From: Rhipicephalus microplus
Lineage: Eukaryota > Arthropoda > Arachnida > Ixodida > Ixodidae
DNA length: 64,000 bases
Direction: 5' to 3'
NCBI RefSeq assembly: GCF_043290135.1
Contig: NC_134710.1
Coordinates: 316,508,116-316,572,115, forward strand
Both the position numbers and the translations under genes were made by a program. Below, in pieces: positions 45,260 to 58,556 of the stretch (position 1 is the first letter of the stretch; every line of letters begins with the position of its first letter). The notes beneath the pieces are model-generated. The model was not told the origin of the DNA. It did not search any database and saw only the letters and a program-made list of their open reading frames with translations.

Positions 45260-48180
45260 ACGTCCTTCAACGTTCAAGCGGCAAGCTATTTATACCTACC
45301 ACTTACCGCTGTTGATGGGCATCTCGGGGGAAACTATCGTGTTTTCAACATTACCAACAAGATGGTGCAAGGAGCGCGCGTCGCCACATCGTCACAACGC
45401 GGCGGCGCGCGCTCTCATCTCCCACGCGTGCTTTGCCCCGCGGAGAGGAGGGGGTGGACGCTCGCTCGCGCGCCCTTATCTCGCGATGGGGAGGATCGTA
45501 CGTCCTGGCTGGCCTTCGGATTTCACCGGAACGATTTAGTTGTAGTTACCGGGCGCACAAAGGTCACGGCAATCGTGCACAGTCTCCGTTTGCGAAAAGG
45601 GCGCGCTTTTCAGACACAGCGAAGTAACAACTGAAACACTTATTCGCGTTCATCTGTACCTGTGAATCCGCTTTGTGCGTAATTTGTGCGTAAGAAACAC
45701 GGGGCATGTTTCGATCTGCTTGACATTCTGCGCGTGACTTTTCAATTTGTTGCTATCGCGTTCATCGCCTTTGCGGCAAAGCTGTTACTTTTCCTCTTTT
45801 GCAACAATAAGTGCTGGTCCTTGTCTACTTTTTCATCTGTAAAAGGTTATAATCGCTTAAAGCGGTCGCGCGGGGAAAGAAAGTTACGCGGCTTGTGTCA
45901 ATGTGTTTGTGACCTGTCAAAAAGGGGTGAAATTCAGCTCGGCCAAATTTTCGGATTCGTGCATGAAGCTAGTCCTGCGTCAGTACAGCAATGTAAATAT
46001 TTATTTTGTTACTCTAGGTCACCAGCTACTAGCACCAAAAGTTTAGTTTGTTGGGTGCCCGGGGACAAAGCGGTTTTTTTTTCAATTCTGTCTTGTGAGA
46101 GGAGCACAACGCGACAAAAATTTATCCAGTTGTCTTAGAGAGTGTCTTAATAATGGACCATTAACTTACACTCATTATATACACTATTTCTCTGTTTAGA
46201 GAGGTTTGGACATACAAGAGAATATCATATAGAGCTGCCTGGGAGGAAAACGACATGTAAAAGTACTGATTGCCGTTCAGAACATGGCTCCCTCAATTCG
46301 CGCTGCATTGAGGATTTTCCGTGTTACCAAGGAGGCTCTCAAGAGACGCATAAAAAATGTCCAAATCTTCAAATCAAGTCGCTCACAAACATGTCTTGGG
46401 ATTGAGTTTTAACGTCGTTTCTGCAATATCCTAATTTTAAAAAGCGATAGAAAATAGGAATCTAGCACAGTTTTAAATTCATTGCCTAGCAAAGTCTGGT
46501 GGACGAAGCTAAAAGCCGCGAAGCACTTGAGCACTTCTGCATCAAAACGGTGAAAAGAGGTGAAGAAGATTCGTCAAAACATATCTGGCATCCAATTTTC
46601 GAATAATGCAATGCGGTGCAAGCGTTGAACAAAAGACAACATTAGCACAAAGAAAGACTGGCGGTGTTTGATCAGCAAGGTGTTTTGGAGCATCACAACA
46701 CCGCGTTCTGTCTAGGTTCAATGTGCGGTGTCCAAGGACTGGGCTTCTTAAGACTGCGCAAGGGCCCACAGAGTAAATTTAAAGTCTTTCTACTGCAAAA
46801 ACTGAAGGAATGATTGTTTTTTTCACAATATCTCGTTTTGTCCAACGCAGCACCTCGTTTTTGCCTCGCAGGTTGGGGCAAAATGAGACGTCTGGAGCAT
46901 TGTTTATTTTTAAAATAATGCTTTGAATGGTGGCAACATGGCAATATTTATGTAGCACATACCTTGTATTCAAAGGAAAATTTCTTTATTGATGTTTTAT
47001 TGTAATGAGTGAAATTATAAAAAAATAATATTCGCTATTTTTAAAAAAATGTTTTTCGCATTTTATCCCGCCCTACACGTGAGGAAAACTTCCGTAGTGG
47101 GCAACGTGCATGAGCACCAACCCAAACACGCGTTTGTCGTTCCGGCGGGGGTGTTGTTACGGGGTGGGAGGAGGTCGCTGAGCGAGTGTCATCTGTAGTT
47201 GGTTTTGCCGTGGACGCTGCGCCCGCTCCCTGCCTGAGCGCACAGGAGGCCTGTGTGAGCCGAGATGGCTGGTGACTTAATTCGGTTGCGCGCCATCTTC
47301 TCGCGTGCACTCGAAGCACATAAAGGAGACATGTTGACGCGAGGTGCAAACGATGACGCTTGCTGATTCGTGCGTCAGCTGTTTCACCACGAAATTCTCG
47401 CAGCAGTCAGTGTTCGCGGTCGTCCAGGTATAGTCATGTTTGTTTGCCGATGCGCTTGTATAGTACTATGTACGTTAATTTATTCAATACGCGAATTATG
47501 TGTATTAAAACATACCCGGTGGGTAAAGCTACGAATGATTACGTGGTGTAGCGGCCTGCATGATACAGATTGTCGCGGCGAATGTGGCGCTGTTTGAATG
47601 AATTGCTGTCTTTTTTTTTTTTCATTATTTCAGGTAATATTCTAGTCTAGTCGGTGTAAAATATAGCTTTACGGATCTAATCGTGTGGCTTAATCGCACC
47701 TTGGTATCGTAATAAAGCAAGATCACACTCGGGACACTTTATAACGTCTTCTCCGAAATCTCAGTGATGCGCTAAAGAACCGCCAACGAAAATGAATAAT
47801 TTAATTGTAACTCTTAAACAGTAAACAAAATGAAAAAAAGAATCTGAAGCACGTGGATTTTGTGCAGCGCTTCTGGTTTTCAACATTTTCTTTTTGGAAC
47901 GCACTAAAATCGTAATTTACATTCTACGAATCTGACTGGTAGCGAATGCGATGAAGTTGTGCAATAGGTGGAAAAAGCGTGCACGGCTCTGATATACAAC
48001 GTTCATTTTTACAACATCCATAATACGCATCAAAATTTTTACTCATTAACATGTTTTCATTTCTTTCTCTATCTCTACCGCTTCTCACCTTCCCCCTCTT
48101 CTTTTTTGTGTGTGCAGTATTCTATATTTTTCGGAAAAAGTGACTGTCAAAGCAGAGACCTTGCTCCCTCTCGGATGTAC
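45260..48180. other. No supported gene
   Basis: A CpG-rich part (about 45370-45620) gives overlapping frames. The 150-codon plus frame at 45686-46138 has a hydrophobic stretch (FVAIAFIAFAAKLLLFLF) but no ATG-linked motif and no family resemblance. The remainder to 48180 is AT-rich, with T-runs near 47611. Confidence 0.45.
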
Positions 48181-48181
48181 A

Positions 48182-48257
48182 GGGGCCGTCAGAAATTCCT
48201 AGGCCACGCTGCCGTAAGATTACATGCGATAGTGGCCTGGGAAGTTTCGACGGCCCC
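48182..48257. repeat. 76-bp imperfect hairpin with GGGGCCGTC ends
   Basis: GGGGCCGTCAGAAATTCC continues to AGGCCAC (48182-48207) and faces GTGGCCTGGGAAGTTTCG to GACGGCCCC (48232-48257), with 22 of 26 positions paired and a 24-base loop. It may be a minimal MITE or the end of a DNA transposon. Confidence 0.7.
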
Positions 48258-49594
48258 CATACATATTTGAGGTTGTCCAACAGGTCAATCAGTGTAACGT
48301 GACCGTTCGTGTTTACAGAGAGGCGCCGCCTCTCGACGTTAGTGACACGCATCACGCTAATACAGTCTGTGCTGACGCAATAGAAAAGCAGTCGTTGCAT
48401 TTTACAGAAATCAAGTTCAAGAGTGTCAGCGCAGACTATAAATACACTCGTAGAGTGATGGAAGTCTCATCATTGCTCATTCATGCCTGAAAGAAGCGTC
48501 CCGATCTTAGCAAGTCCCGAATATTGGCCCACATCCGATGGTACATCTGATCAAGCAACTTATACTAGGCAGGAGCAAGTGCTGTGGACGTGCATTGGAT
48601 TCTAGTTCATTGTTATGTGCAGGCATATGAGGTTCAATCATTTGCTTTCGGGAGTCACGTGAGTTTCTGAAAAGATGACTAGTATACACGAGAAATACTT
48701 GAGTGAACCTATTACAAAGAAAGCAGACTTGCCTACTGCGCACTCGCGCAGAAATCTTTCTCTTAGTCCTCTTGGTAATGACATTTACGCCACGCTTCAA
48801 TCGTATTCTCTTCCATTGCTAGATTACTTCTTTGTGGGCACTGCATTGCTTTAGTTTTCATTCTCATTTACAACTATAGTCTATACGCCCACACGTGCGA
48901 CCTGACCGCATAACATCATCGCACAGTGCTCCTTTCTTCGACATATCTCTGTGTGCTCAAAAAGATCGACGGGCTCTCCCAACTTCTCTTGTTTATGGGG
49001 GGGGGGGGGGGGAAGAAGCACGCAGTTTTTTTTTTTGCGTTGGTTGAAAACGCAGGCCCGGTGTTTCGACGGTGTTACGATAGACGGCGTCCGTGCAGGC
49101 TAAAGTGCGCTGTGGGTTATACCAAGATTTTTGGCTCAATAGAACCCGTCTCTAAAGTACCTATGCCATATTTTTCAACTTTGTAGGAGTGTTAGCGTCT
49201 CTATATTTCAAGCGCCTAAAGGGTTCCTGTGTTTAGTGAAGCGGGGTTTTTTTTTTAATACCAAAATTGTAATAGTGAAACTATGATTATGAGCCCAATA
49301 AATTTCTATACATCGATGGACCGGAGCTTAGGTTACCGTCACGTGTTGTGCGGGGGGAAGCTCTTCATGACCCTGCTACGTGGACCCATTCTTTACGTTA
49401 GTCGAACTGTATAGTAGCGAAATCGTTATTTTAAAGCGTGTCTTATAGATAGCGCCAGACTGGCCGTGAAGCAGATCCGAGCCGCGAGGCTAGTACCCGG
49501 GAATTTGTGGATTGCCTGTTGCAAAATTCTTCGTAATTTGACTTTCGTTTTGCGGTGACGGAACTGTGGCAATAACTGCCCTCACATTGACTAC
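48258..49594. other. No gene seen
   Basis: A G-run (48998-49012) and a T-run follow each other. Otherwise ordinary DNA. Confidence 0.5.
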
Positions 49595-49755
49595 CCGGTT
49601 AGCAGGGCTGGCAAAGATACTTTGAAATTGTGTCGTGATACGATGCAAGGTACTCGGGTAACAAATATTTGCGATACAGATAAAAGAGACTACCGCTATG
49701 ATTCCTGCTATGATACGTTCTAAATGTACCTTAAGATAAATTCGATACATTCGCA
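49595..49755. repeat. Degenerate 'GATAC' repeat, copy 1
   Basis: GGCTGGCAAAGATACTTTG is followed by repeated GATAC/GTATC-like motifs (TGATACGATGC, GCGATACAG, TGATACGTTC, CGATACATTCG). It resembles 51715-51880 in motif content. Confidence 0.45.
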
Positions 49756-49970
49756 AATTTGTTATTATAGAGGTACATAATTCAGCAGCAATGTTTCACA
49801 AAAATGTTTGCCTTAAAATATTGTAACGAACAGCTATTTATTTTTGGTGAACTTGTGCCCGTCAACTAAATACAGAATGCTTGTTCTGAGCTCGCTAGTG
49901 AAAACCTCGTCAACGTCTTCTTTATGCGTTTCGCCACGTGCCGCTCCTTCGAAAAAATTACGGCATATTC

Positions 49971-50500
49971 ACGGGGTGAATGATGATGAATGGGCGAAGC
50001 TCCGGAGGGATTCATCGGTAAACTGTGAATCTTCCGTGTAATTCGTCCAGTCGATCATCATGTAAAGACGTGAGAAACGCTGTGTGTGTATATACACAAA
50101 TCAACTTTTATTTGTTCTTAGACGATGGATGGCTTGCGATGTCCTTTCATTATGACGGCTTTATGGTCTGTGAAATGAAGGGAGAGCGGTTCCTGTATAA
50201 GATTTCGCGTTTTTCATCAACTACAAGTACCGCTTTCTAGTTTATAACATCTTGCATCTTTTCATCATCAGCTACAAGTACCACCATCTAGTAAACACTA
50301 CAAGAACTAAACGAGAGGTGGCTACATACAGGAGACGGTACCGCCATCTAGTGAACACTGCAAGAACTAAACTAGAGGTGGCTACATACAGGGGACGGTA
50401 CCGTCATCTAGTGAACACTGCAAGAACTAAACTAGAGGTGGCTACATACAGGCTACAGGGGACGCACAGCCCACGCCCTAAGGAGCTTCGCCCCTAAAAC
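49971..50500 (+). mobile_element. MITE-like element, copy B, near-identical to copy A inside
   Basis: The left end reads GAATGATGATGAATGGGCGA then AGCTCC; the right end reads AAGGAGCTTCGCCCCTAAAA. The inverted core is GGGCGAAGCTCC/GGAGCTTCGCCC. Three internal 60-bp units (about 50291-50470) translate to the same 81 residues as copy A at 2672-2917 on the opposite strand. The element therefore sits twice, inverted, about 47 kb apart. Confidence 0.7.
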
Positions 50501-51714
50501 CGCCAGCATTCTTTTTCCAGCGCGTCGTGTGGTGACACGTGCTGCCAGCGTTGCATGGCGCGTTTAACTTGGCGCGTTTGGCTTGTCAATTGGTGTGGCA
50601 AAATTCATAAGAGCAGGAAGCGGCGCAAGACTTCGGTAGGTGCCTAACAGCATGCGGCAATATATTAACTGCGAGCGTCATTGTTTTATTTGAGTGAAAT
50701 GTATGTTAGTATCTCAAAGTTATATATATCTTGCCCTATACGTGTAGCTCTTTCATTCCTAACAATCTAATTGGCTGCTTAAACACCGCCGTCAGGGGCC
50801 TTCACTTGTCACTTAAGCGACCAGCTGCAATCTACCGGGTTGCGATTTACAAGAATTCAGTGAGAAGCCTCCCAACGATTAACGAAATACTGGTGCGAAG
50901 CCTTACCTTGTCCGTAAACGTATATTGCTGTTTAAGGAACTCACCGGAAAGGTGTACAGCGGCAGCAACGCTGGTAGTGACATATTTTGTGATACGTCGT
51001 AGGTTGTGGACTTAAAACCGCAATGTTTTTTTATGTTCTCTTTACTTGCTAGCGTAAAGCGTCCGCTATAGTGGCTACCTACTAATATGCAATCCTTTTA
51101 CATTTTTTTCTCTCTTACGAGATAGCATGTGACGCCTAAGAACGTCTTAGACGTATTACATATACTTTCACAAAACGTCGCAGGCAACCGTCGCTTTGCA
51201 CTGTTGACACTCATAGCTCCGATTACTTGGTGATTACAAAGACTAAAAACAATTATGGAGGCCTACAAAAGGAAAATACATGTAAGTAAAATAGAAAAGC
51301 TTTTCCGTGTTAAACAATCACAGTGAATAAGTATGAAATATGATGCAGGTGAGAGATTTAATAGCTATCGCAATTAAACATGAAATATCGTCGACTCATC
51401 TGTGGAGGTGAAAAAAAAGACAGGAGATTCCGGGTGCCTATGCAAAACAGCCTAAAACGACTCGCGACGCTCACGAGAAGAAAAAGAATAAACGCAGCTT
51501 GCACAAAGTCGCGCAAAGCTGGGCCACAGCAAAGTTGGTGCGCACTCAGCTAGTCTTGGCTTAACTATAGGCTTTTACCCTCTTACCTCTCTTTTTACCA
51601 GTCCTTGCTTTACCGTTTACTTTATTGTTTTTTCTTATTTTGTCTGTTTATTTTTTCTGTTTCTTTTCTTTTCACTCTAACCATGTTTTTTTATTTCTAT
51701 TTTTTATTTCTCGT
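50501..51714. other. No gene seen
   Basis: AT-rich DNA. A pyrimidine-rich TTTATTTT-type stretch runs from about 51580 to 51710. Confidence 0.5.
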
Positions 51715-51880
51715 GTTGTGAGCGATGTATCTTGTATCTTAAGATACGCGATACATTTTTTAGTGTATTGTAATTACAGATACTGATATATCTTGCCGGA
51801 CGTATTGCGATACAGGCACAAGATACTCATAAAGTATCTAAAATACATGTATCTTCGATGCTGCCCTGCGTTGCCTGTTA
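51715..51880. repeat. Degenerate 'GATAC' repeat, copy 2
   Basis: TCTTGTATCTTAAGATACGC, ATTGTAATTACAGATACTG, GTATTGCGATACAGGCAC and AAGATACTCATAAAGTATC form overlapping short palindromes (GTATCTTAAGATAC is perfect). The run ends CGATGCTGCCCTGCG, like many old MITE-type repeats. Confidence 0.55.
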
Positions 51881-54800
51881 CTTTATGTATATATAGATTA
51901 CGCGACACTGCGCACATTAACATACTTTGGACCACACGTTGCGTCCTGTTTCGGAATATTTTGTCATTCATGAAACAGTCGAGCGAACTAGCGCGCGCGA
52001 TCTTAATCGAGTCGCTGCGGTGTCCTCGGCCTGCGGTGTGCCTTTTTCGTACGCCTTCATCGCGTGATGTGCTTCTTGGCCCTGACCCTCACCTCGGACC
52101 AGACGCCGCAGCAGTGCGGCCAGCATCGGCCCTCCGTAAACGACCCGTGTCCAGCACAGGACAACCTTTCACTCCCCTCCCCTCTCTCACTTTTCTGTTT
52201 CTTTTTTTTTTGCTCTAGCGTATAGCGTGTCGCATGCACTGACATCTGCCCCGCTTGATCCATGATGACGGTTTGTCTTCTTAATAGACCGGCCGCCAGG
52301 CCGCGTGGCTTTCACGTCTTCTGTAGGCAGTTTCAGAAACAGATTGAACCATCGGACGACACGCGTCGTGTGTATACTTGCAGCAAGTTCGCAGCGACAG
52401 AAAATAAAGTAGACTCAAGAAAGTGGAGCCAGGAGGAGACGGCCGCATCAAGGGTGGCGGTTAGAAATAAGAGGAAACGAAGAAGGCGTGCAACCGTGTT
52501 GGTCGTGAAAATGTTCTTCCTCCGCCGCACCTTCCCGTGCGAACTCCGCCTTTGCCGCTGTCCGTTTCTCTACTCGAGCGTGAGTGCACGCGAGGTCTCG
52601 CATAGTCTCGCCTTGCACACGTGCGTGCGTTCCACTTGTTCCGGAAGCGGAAGCCGGTCGCTTCCGGCTTTGGCCGCCCTCGGGACGACACTGCCACGGT
52701 AACGCTGTCCCTGTCCTAGCTGCGCGTTTTTTTTACCCCCTTTATCGTTTTGATTGCGGCGCCGTAGCCGGGCGTTGCCGTCGTTTGCCACAGTGATTCT
52801 ACACAAGCGCCCAACCTCTCCCTTTTCCGGCCATCGCGCGGCCACGAAATGAAGGAAACTAATTCAGACTGCCATGTAAAACGACGGCATAATGTTCGTT
52901 CGTTATTGAAGCGCAATGTTCGTTGCGGTAGCCTGACCGCGTTTGTAGGACACTGATATGGCATCTTCCTGTTTGTCCGGACACTCTCGCGAGAGATTCA
53001 CCGATGACAGTTCATTTCCTCCACATTGAAAGATAGACCCGGTGAATGCAGTAATCGCGTCGTATATGATGCCCAGTTTTTTTTTCTTTTTTACATATTG
53101 TATGAAGCCTTTGTAGCCATGTTATGGGACCGCAACAAAACAATGTAAAGAAATTACGGTTAAGAGGGGGCGAAAAGGATGACTGTGCTGATGTGTGCTG
53201 CTGCTTATGTGTGCTGCTGCTGGTCAGTGTGCCTGAATTTGAAACAGTGACCTGCAACTTGCCCCAAGCGTTCTCTGGACTCACCGTCATCGACAGAATC
53301 GTTTCCTAGCAGCATGTATTCCATATTCTGCTAAACGACGCGCATGAAACACGAGTACTATACGCATATTTTATAATTATTAATCTACGTAGAATATCCA
53401 AGGATTCAATGACACATCTTGACTGTGCACAAAACTGGCGCGTACAAACAATAGCCGTGCATGTCAGGTAGCTGAAACGCTGAACTGGTTCGATGCTATA
53501 TAGTGTAGCTGGCTGGGCTGAGAAGCACATTTATGCGCGTGTCATGCGAGGCAGGTGGAGCTGCTGGTTAGCGCGGGCGGTGTAGCCTCCCTCCGGCCTT
53601 TTGTGCGATTCCGCCAGCCGGAATTATGCGGTCGTCGCTTGCTAACGCGCGCCTTTATTCGCACGGCGTGCGTGACATTCCTGTGCGGTTGCGTCTACTT
53701 TGTGGCAACGCTGGTCCACGGCCACCCTTTGTGTATAGCACGCTTCAGCCCGTCTCTCCTCCGACCGCATTTCCCGCGTACGCAGCGGAAAGAAAGGGGG
53801 AAATGCACATACTGCTATATACGAAATGCACGAAGCCCTCGACGGTACACGCGCCGCGCGTTAAGGTTTTTAAGTGCCGCGGGTCTCGGAAGCTGTGGCC
53901 GTAGCATTTATCCTATCGCTCGGCAGCCGGGGTAATGTATGAGGACTCTTTTTGCTATATTTTGTATATTTATTTCTCGTCGCCGACTGTCCTCGGCTGG
54001 TAAGTCACGAGGCGGATCGCCGCTACTAGCACAAACGGCTAAGCGAAAGAATATTCATTGGAATGCAATCGGTGCATTATTATAGTGCAGCCGCTGGGCA
54101 ATTGTAGTACCATTTTCGTCCGATGCCGCAAAAGAACAACAGCATGTGCATCAACAATGCGACGCAGGCGTTGTCTTGAGTTCTCAAAAGCAAGTAGAGG
54201 TAGGTGGTAGCACACACCGCTTGCGTAGCGATATAAACCATCGACGCCAACGTAAGGCACGTGCTTAGGGACCCATTCCACGGAACTTTTAATGAGCGTG
54301 AACGGAGAATTATCCCTCTCGCATCATCCGTCCCAGCTACTGCTAGTAATGCGTTAGGTGCATGCGGCTCTCTTCTTCGTAGACCGGCGAGAGAAATTAT
54401 CCCACGAACAAGCGACAGGCGCACACCTGGCCCACATGAGCGCGAGCCCAGTCGTTCCGCGTGCGATCGTCCTCCTCCGTGGTACTGTTCTGGCGAGCCG
54501 AGCGTCTAGTATCGGAGGCTTCGGCCGGGATCGTATTTCTTTTTCGCTCCGTCCCGCCGGTAATTCCCACGCCCGCCGAGACATCGAGCGTGCAGAGCCG
54601 GCTGGCGCCATCTGACGTGCGTGCGGGCACCGACACGTTCGGAGTGTTGTGGGAAGCGTTGGGACAGCGCGCTATTTTCGAGCTGTGCATGTGCGTGCGT
54701 TGCAGGCGAGCACGGTGGCATACGCGGCCCTCGTGCACACACCCCGTTCGGTCGCACGCGGTTCGATGGCTGATTCCTCGCGGGCCAGGTGTGTGTGTTT

Positions 54801-55110
54801 GAGCGCGCGTATCTGCCCGCGTTCCGTGGCCTGCCCGTGCGGCGGGACCGTGGAGGCCGCGCGGTCTCGTCGTGATCGGCCTGTTTGCCGAAGACCACCC
54901 CGGCTGCCAGCGGTCGGGAATGCAACCTGCGGGACCTCTGCCGGAGAGTCGCGATAGGGTTTCTGGCTCGTGGACACTGTTCCGTCTTGTACTGACTCTC
55001 GGTTCTTTTGCGCGTGCTGTACTGTTTACGGAGAGCAGCGACAGGCGGGGGGCCCTAAGTTACCTTGCTCCTATCGCTCAGACACGTTCCGTGGTTGTCG
55101 GATGAGGCAC
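51881..55110. other. Extended GC-rich region, no supported gene
   Basis: Three CpG-rich stretches lie here (about 51960-52860, 53540-53930 and 54260-55100), with frames of 80-145 codons on both strands and in several phases. None carries a domain or a convincing splice pattern. Repeated CpG-rich blocks of this size would fit promoter and first-exon DNA of a host gene, but the sequence alone does not show one. Confidence 0.4.
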
Positions 55111-55974
55111 TTTCAATTCGATCAGCCCAAGTTACGTTGATTTATCTAGAGAAAGCATAAAAATACATAGCGGTGGTCAATAATGCGCCTAAAAGATATG
55201 CATTCGATATTTCCGGGTGGCATAACGCATATGGCGTTTTACCGTCAAGGTATAACGCGATGCATGTGATGGCTTTTTCTATTGCATATCACATATTAAG
55301 CAGAGTCTACACAACGGTGTTGTCTACACTCACTAACATTTAATTGAATGCTTCATTTTCCCTCTACGATTGAAGTAATTGGCATCGAGATTTACATAAC
55401 CACAGAGCCTAATGTTTCTCTCTAGTGTTGCCACCGCGCACACATAATGATTTCTTTGCAGAATATGTGAACACGCACTTGTCTGTGCCTCCATGATTGA
55501 CTAGGGGCTCCATCTCTTTTTTTTCTTTTTTTTTTTTGCGAGTACCTATCCAAAGACCTGGCAGGCTAGCATCGCACAATGCAAACTCAAGTCTGTTGGT
55601 TGAACATCAAACTTTCACACTATTTCCCAAAAAGCCTTCCACTTCGCAGACAGGCCACAATTATCTATAAATGTTCATGACACGCATACGTAGCATGAAC
55701 GTGTTTCTGGGCTGTCCTTTGAGCCACTGACGAAAACTGAGTGTGTAGTTATGCCCTGGATGCAATTTTGTCGTGGAATTGAGCAGGTATGTGTACATGG
55801 GTGTGCGTGTTGTGTGTGCCTATGTCAATAAACTAAAAATAATTAGCAAATCCCATGTACAGTGGGAATGTATGATATGCCAAACACGAATGAGGAAGGT
55901 TGATATGTCACTTTAACGATCAGCACAACGTTACGAGGTGGACGGACGTAGTACACAGGAAACATAATTCGAAA
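55111..55974. other. No gene seen
   Basis: AT-rich DNA with T-runs near 55517-55540. Confidence 0.5.
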
Positions 55975-57085
55975 TGAGATGCAAGTATGTTGTTTATAGT
56001 CGCGTAACGACGGCACCACTAACGTTTGCAATACCAGCACGTGAAGTGGTATGCATAACTTCCATGTTGGGATTAACATGTTTGCGCCTGGCATTTGTGT
56101 TCGTCGTCCATTCACGTCACGTAATACGGAATTTGGTATATGTGAAGATAGCGAAACGCCGCGAGCGTGCTATGAGCGTAGCATGTAGTCATGTTTCGAA
56201 TGACACGCATGTCATGATTATCATGTTAGGACGTTTCATTTACCTTCATCATTCATTCACGTCACGTATTACCAAATTCGTTATATGTGACGATAGCGAA
56301 ACTGCCACGAGCGCATCATGAGCGTGGTATCTAGTCATGTTTTTAAATGACACACATGTCATGATTATTATGTTTGCACCAGTCACATACCTTCGTCATC
56401 CATTCACGTCCTGTACTACCAAACATGGTATATGTGGATTCAGCGAAAAGACCGTGGGCGCCTCATGAGTGTGGCCTGTAGTCATGTTCTTACATGACAC
56501 GCATGCCATGATTATCATGTGTGAATGTGTCATTAGCCTTCGTCGTCTGTTCACGTCACGTAATACTAAATTCCGTATATGTGAAGCTAGCGAAACGGCC
56601 GCGAGCGCGCTGTGAGCATGGTATATTGTTATGTTCCTACATGACACGCATGTCATGATCGTCATGTTTAGACGTCTCATTTAGCTTCGTCGTCCGTTTG
56701 CGTCCCGTAATACCAAATTTTTGCATATTTCAAGCTAGCGAAACGGCCGCGAGTGCATCATGAGCGTGGTATGTAGTCATTACTTAGATGACATGCATGT
56801 CATGATTTCTACGTTAGGGCCTGTCACTTCTGTTCGCCATGCAATTATGTTATGCCATACCAGTCTTGCAAAAGGTCATGTAGACGAAACCTCCGCAAGA
56901 GAAGCATGCCCCTGACACGTGAATCATAACATTCATGACATACATCTCACGTCAGGATTTTCATGTTATGACAAATCATTTATGCTCGTCTATGACGTCA
57001 CTTATGACTGTATGGGATGGATGGACGGATGGACGGATACGGCTAAAGTTGCCGGAGTTAAGAAATGCTTCGCATTTAAAACTAC
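55975..57085. repeat. Tandem array with a period of about 147 bp
   Basis: A block containing CACGTCACGTAATACC, a GTATATGTGAAG-type motif, AGCGAAACGGCCGCGAGCG, ATGAGCGTGGTATGTAGTC and ATGACACGCATGTCATGATT recurs with starts at about 56113, 56258, 56405, 56552 and 56699, and in weaker form near 56843. Spacing is 145-147 bp. Units are diverged from each other by eye at roughly one base in six. The array ends in GGATGGACGGATGGACGG and AAATGCTTCGCATTTAAAAC, which may be the edge of a transposon carrying the array. Confidence 0.85.
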
Positions 57086-57760
57086 GGGTGTGTTGAGTCG
57101 AGCATGAAGCAGACGCGTTGCAGAACTGTTAGGCTCGCTTCATCGTATGGCCGTGAGATGTGCGTGGCTGCAGAACCCCACAATTTCAGGGGCGCATACG
57201 CGGCTCATGCCTGCGGGGTAGGCTGCCTTACGGAGATTGATGGGGCGAGTAGGATATTGTTCCTCTCTTTTGCAACATTAAAACAGCTCTAAATTAGTGG
57301 CCTGTTGCGAAAGGTCATGGCATAGCTGGCTATGGAAAGTGAAACAACTACGTCACTCATTTGTAGTGTTCGTTCTTATGCGTGGAGAGCTCACGCGGAA
57401 TGCGTTGTGTGAAGTCGCAAACGAGGGCAGCACGTATAAGTGCTCGTGAATGGAAGTCCGCTTTGCCTTGACTTCTTCATGGGTGTGCGTGCATGCGTGT
57501 GTGCGTGATTTTTTGGGGGGGAGGGTAGTGGTGTGGTGCTGAATCACCAATCTTCAATTTGAGTGATATGTTATCACATTTTCCTCGTAGTTTATTCTGA
57601 CATTGCCATCAACCGCACACCTATGACGATGTGGACGGCCACACGAATAGTCGCTGCGGCTTAATGCACGTTCAAGTGACTCGTTGTGCCATATAATATT
57701 TTATGCTTGACTGTTTCATGCTTGTAGTAAGACGGTAAGTTGGGTCAGTTGGTTAGGATC
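57086..57760. other. No gene seen
   Basis: Ordinary DNA. AAGTTGGGTCAGTTGG at 57737-57752 is discussed with the next element. Confidence 0.5.
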
Positions 57761-58483
57761 CATGGTGAACTTACTTACAGCACAACACCAGAAAAAATAC
57801 AGGACAGGGAAGGAGTAAAAGAGAAAGAAAAGACGGCGCTGACTCACAACTGTTGTTTATTGAAAAAAAAAAAACGGGGTGAAAAGTATATATATATAGG
57901 TACTGGCAGCCTACATCACAACATGCGCAGAATACGAGGTGCACCGAGGTAGCGTTGTCACACTCATGGCAATAAATAAGCTTGGCCTAAATAACTTAAT
58001 TCTTTTTCATGCAGTGTGGCGGATGTGTGAATGTTCGTTTAAGGGAGCATAAGTTATCTCTTCAAGGAATCGCGTGACTTCATCTGCCGGAACATTGCAG
58101 GTCATGCGGTTGTCGTCCCATTTTTGAGAGAACCACCATCATTTTCAAGCATCCTAACCAGCTAACTATAGAAATCGCTGAGGCATATCTTATAAAGATT
58201 AGGGCTAGCAAGTGCGTTATTGAACCATCCGTCACACTGCATGAAAAAGAATCAAGTTATTTAGGCCAAGCTTGTTTATTGCCATGAGTGTGATAACGCT
58301 ACCTCGGTGCACATCGTATTCTGCGCATGTTATGATGTAGGTGGCCAGTACCTATATATATACTTTTCACCTCGTTTTTTTTTTTCAATAAACAACAGCT
58401 GTGAGTCAGCGCCGTCTTTTCTTTCTTTTTTACTCCTTCCCTGTCCTGTATTTTTTCTGGTGTTGCGCTGTAAGTTCACGATG
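57761..58483. mobile_element. Large inverted repeat: arms about 260 bp, 202-bp spacer
   Basis: The left arm (57761-58024) and right arm (58227-58483) are near-perfect complements. AGCACAACACCAGAAAAAAT faces ATTTTTTCTGGTGTTGCGCT, GACGGCGCTGACTCACAACT faces AGCTGTGAGTCAGCGCCGTC, and GCTTGGCCTAAATAACTTAA faces AAGTTATTTAGGCCAAGCTT. The spacer (58025-58226) is unique. No frame is present. It could be a fold-back element, or two copies of one retroelement tail joined head to head. Confidence 0.92.
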
Positions 58484-58556
58484 TTTCATGCTTTATTCTT
58501 CCTTGCTGCATTTTTTTACATGTGTGGTTAATTAAACAAAAAAAACAAGAGAATGG
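58484..58556. other. Short unique stretch
   Basis: Ends in an A-run before the trinucleotide repeat; nothing recognised. Confidence 0.5.

Noticed and set aside
55975..57085. CRISPR-like array (regular repeats)
   Set aside because: The whole unit is repeated with no unique spacers, in a eukaryotic genome; it is a tandem satellite-type array.
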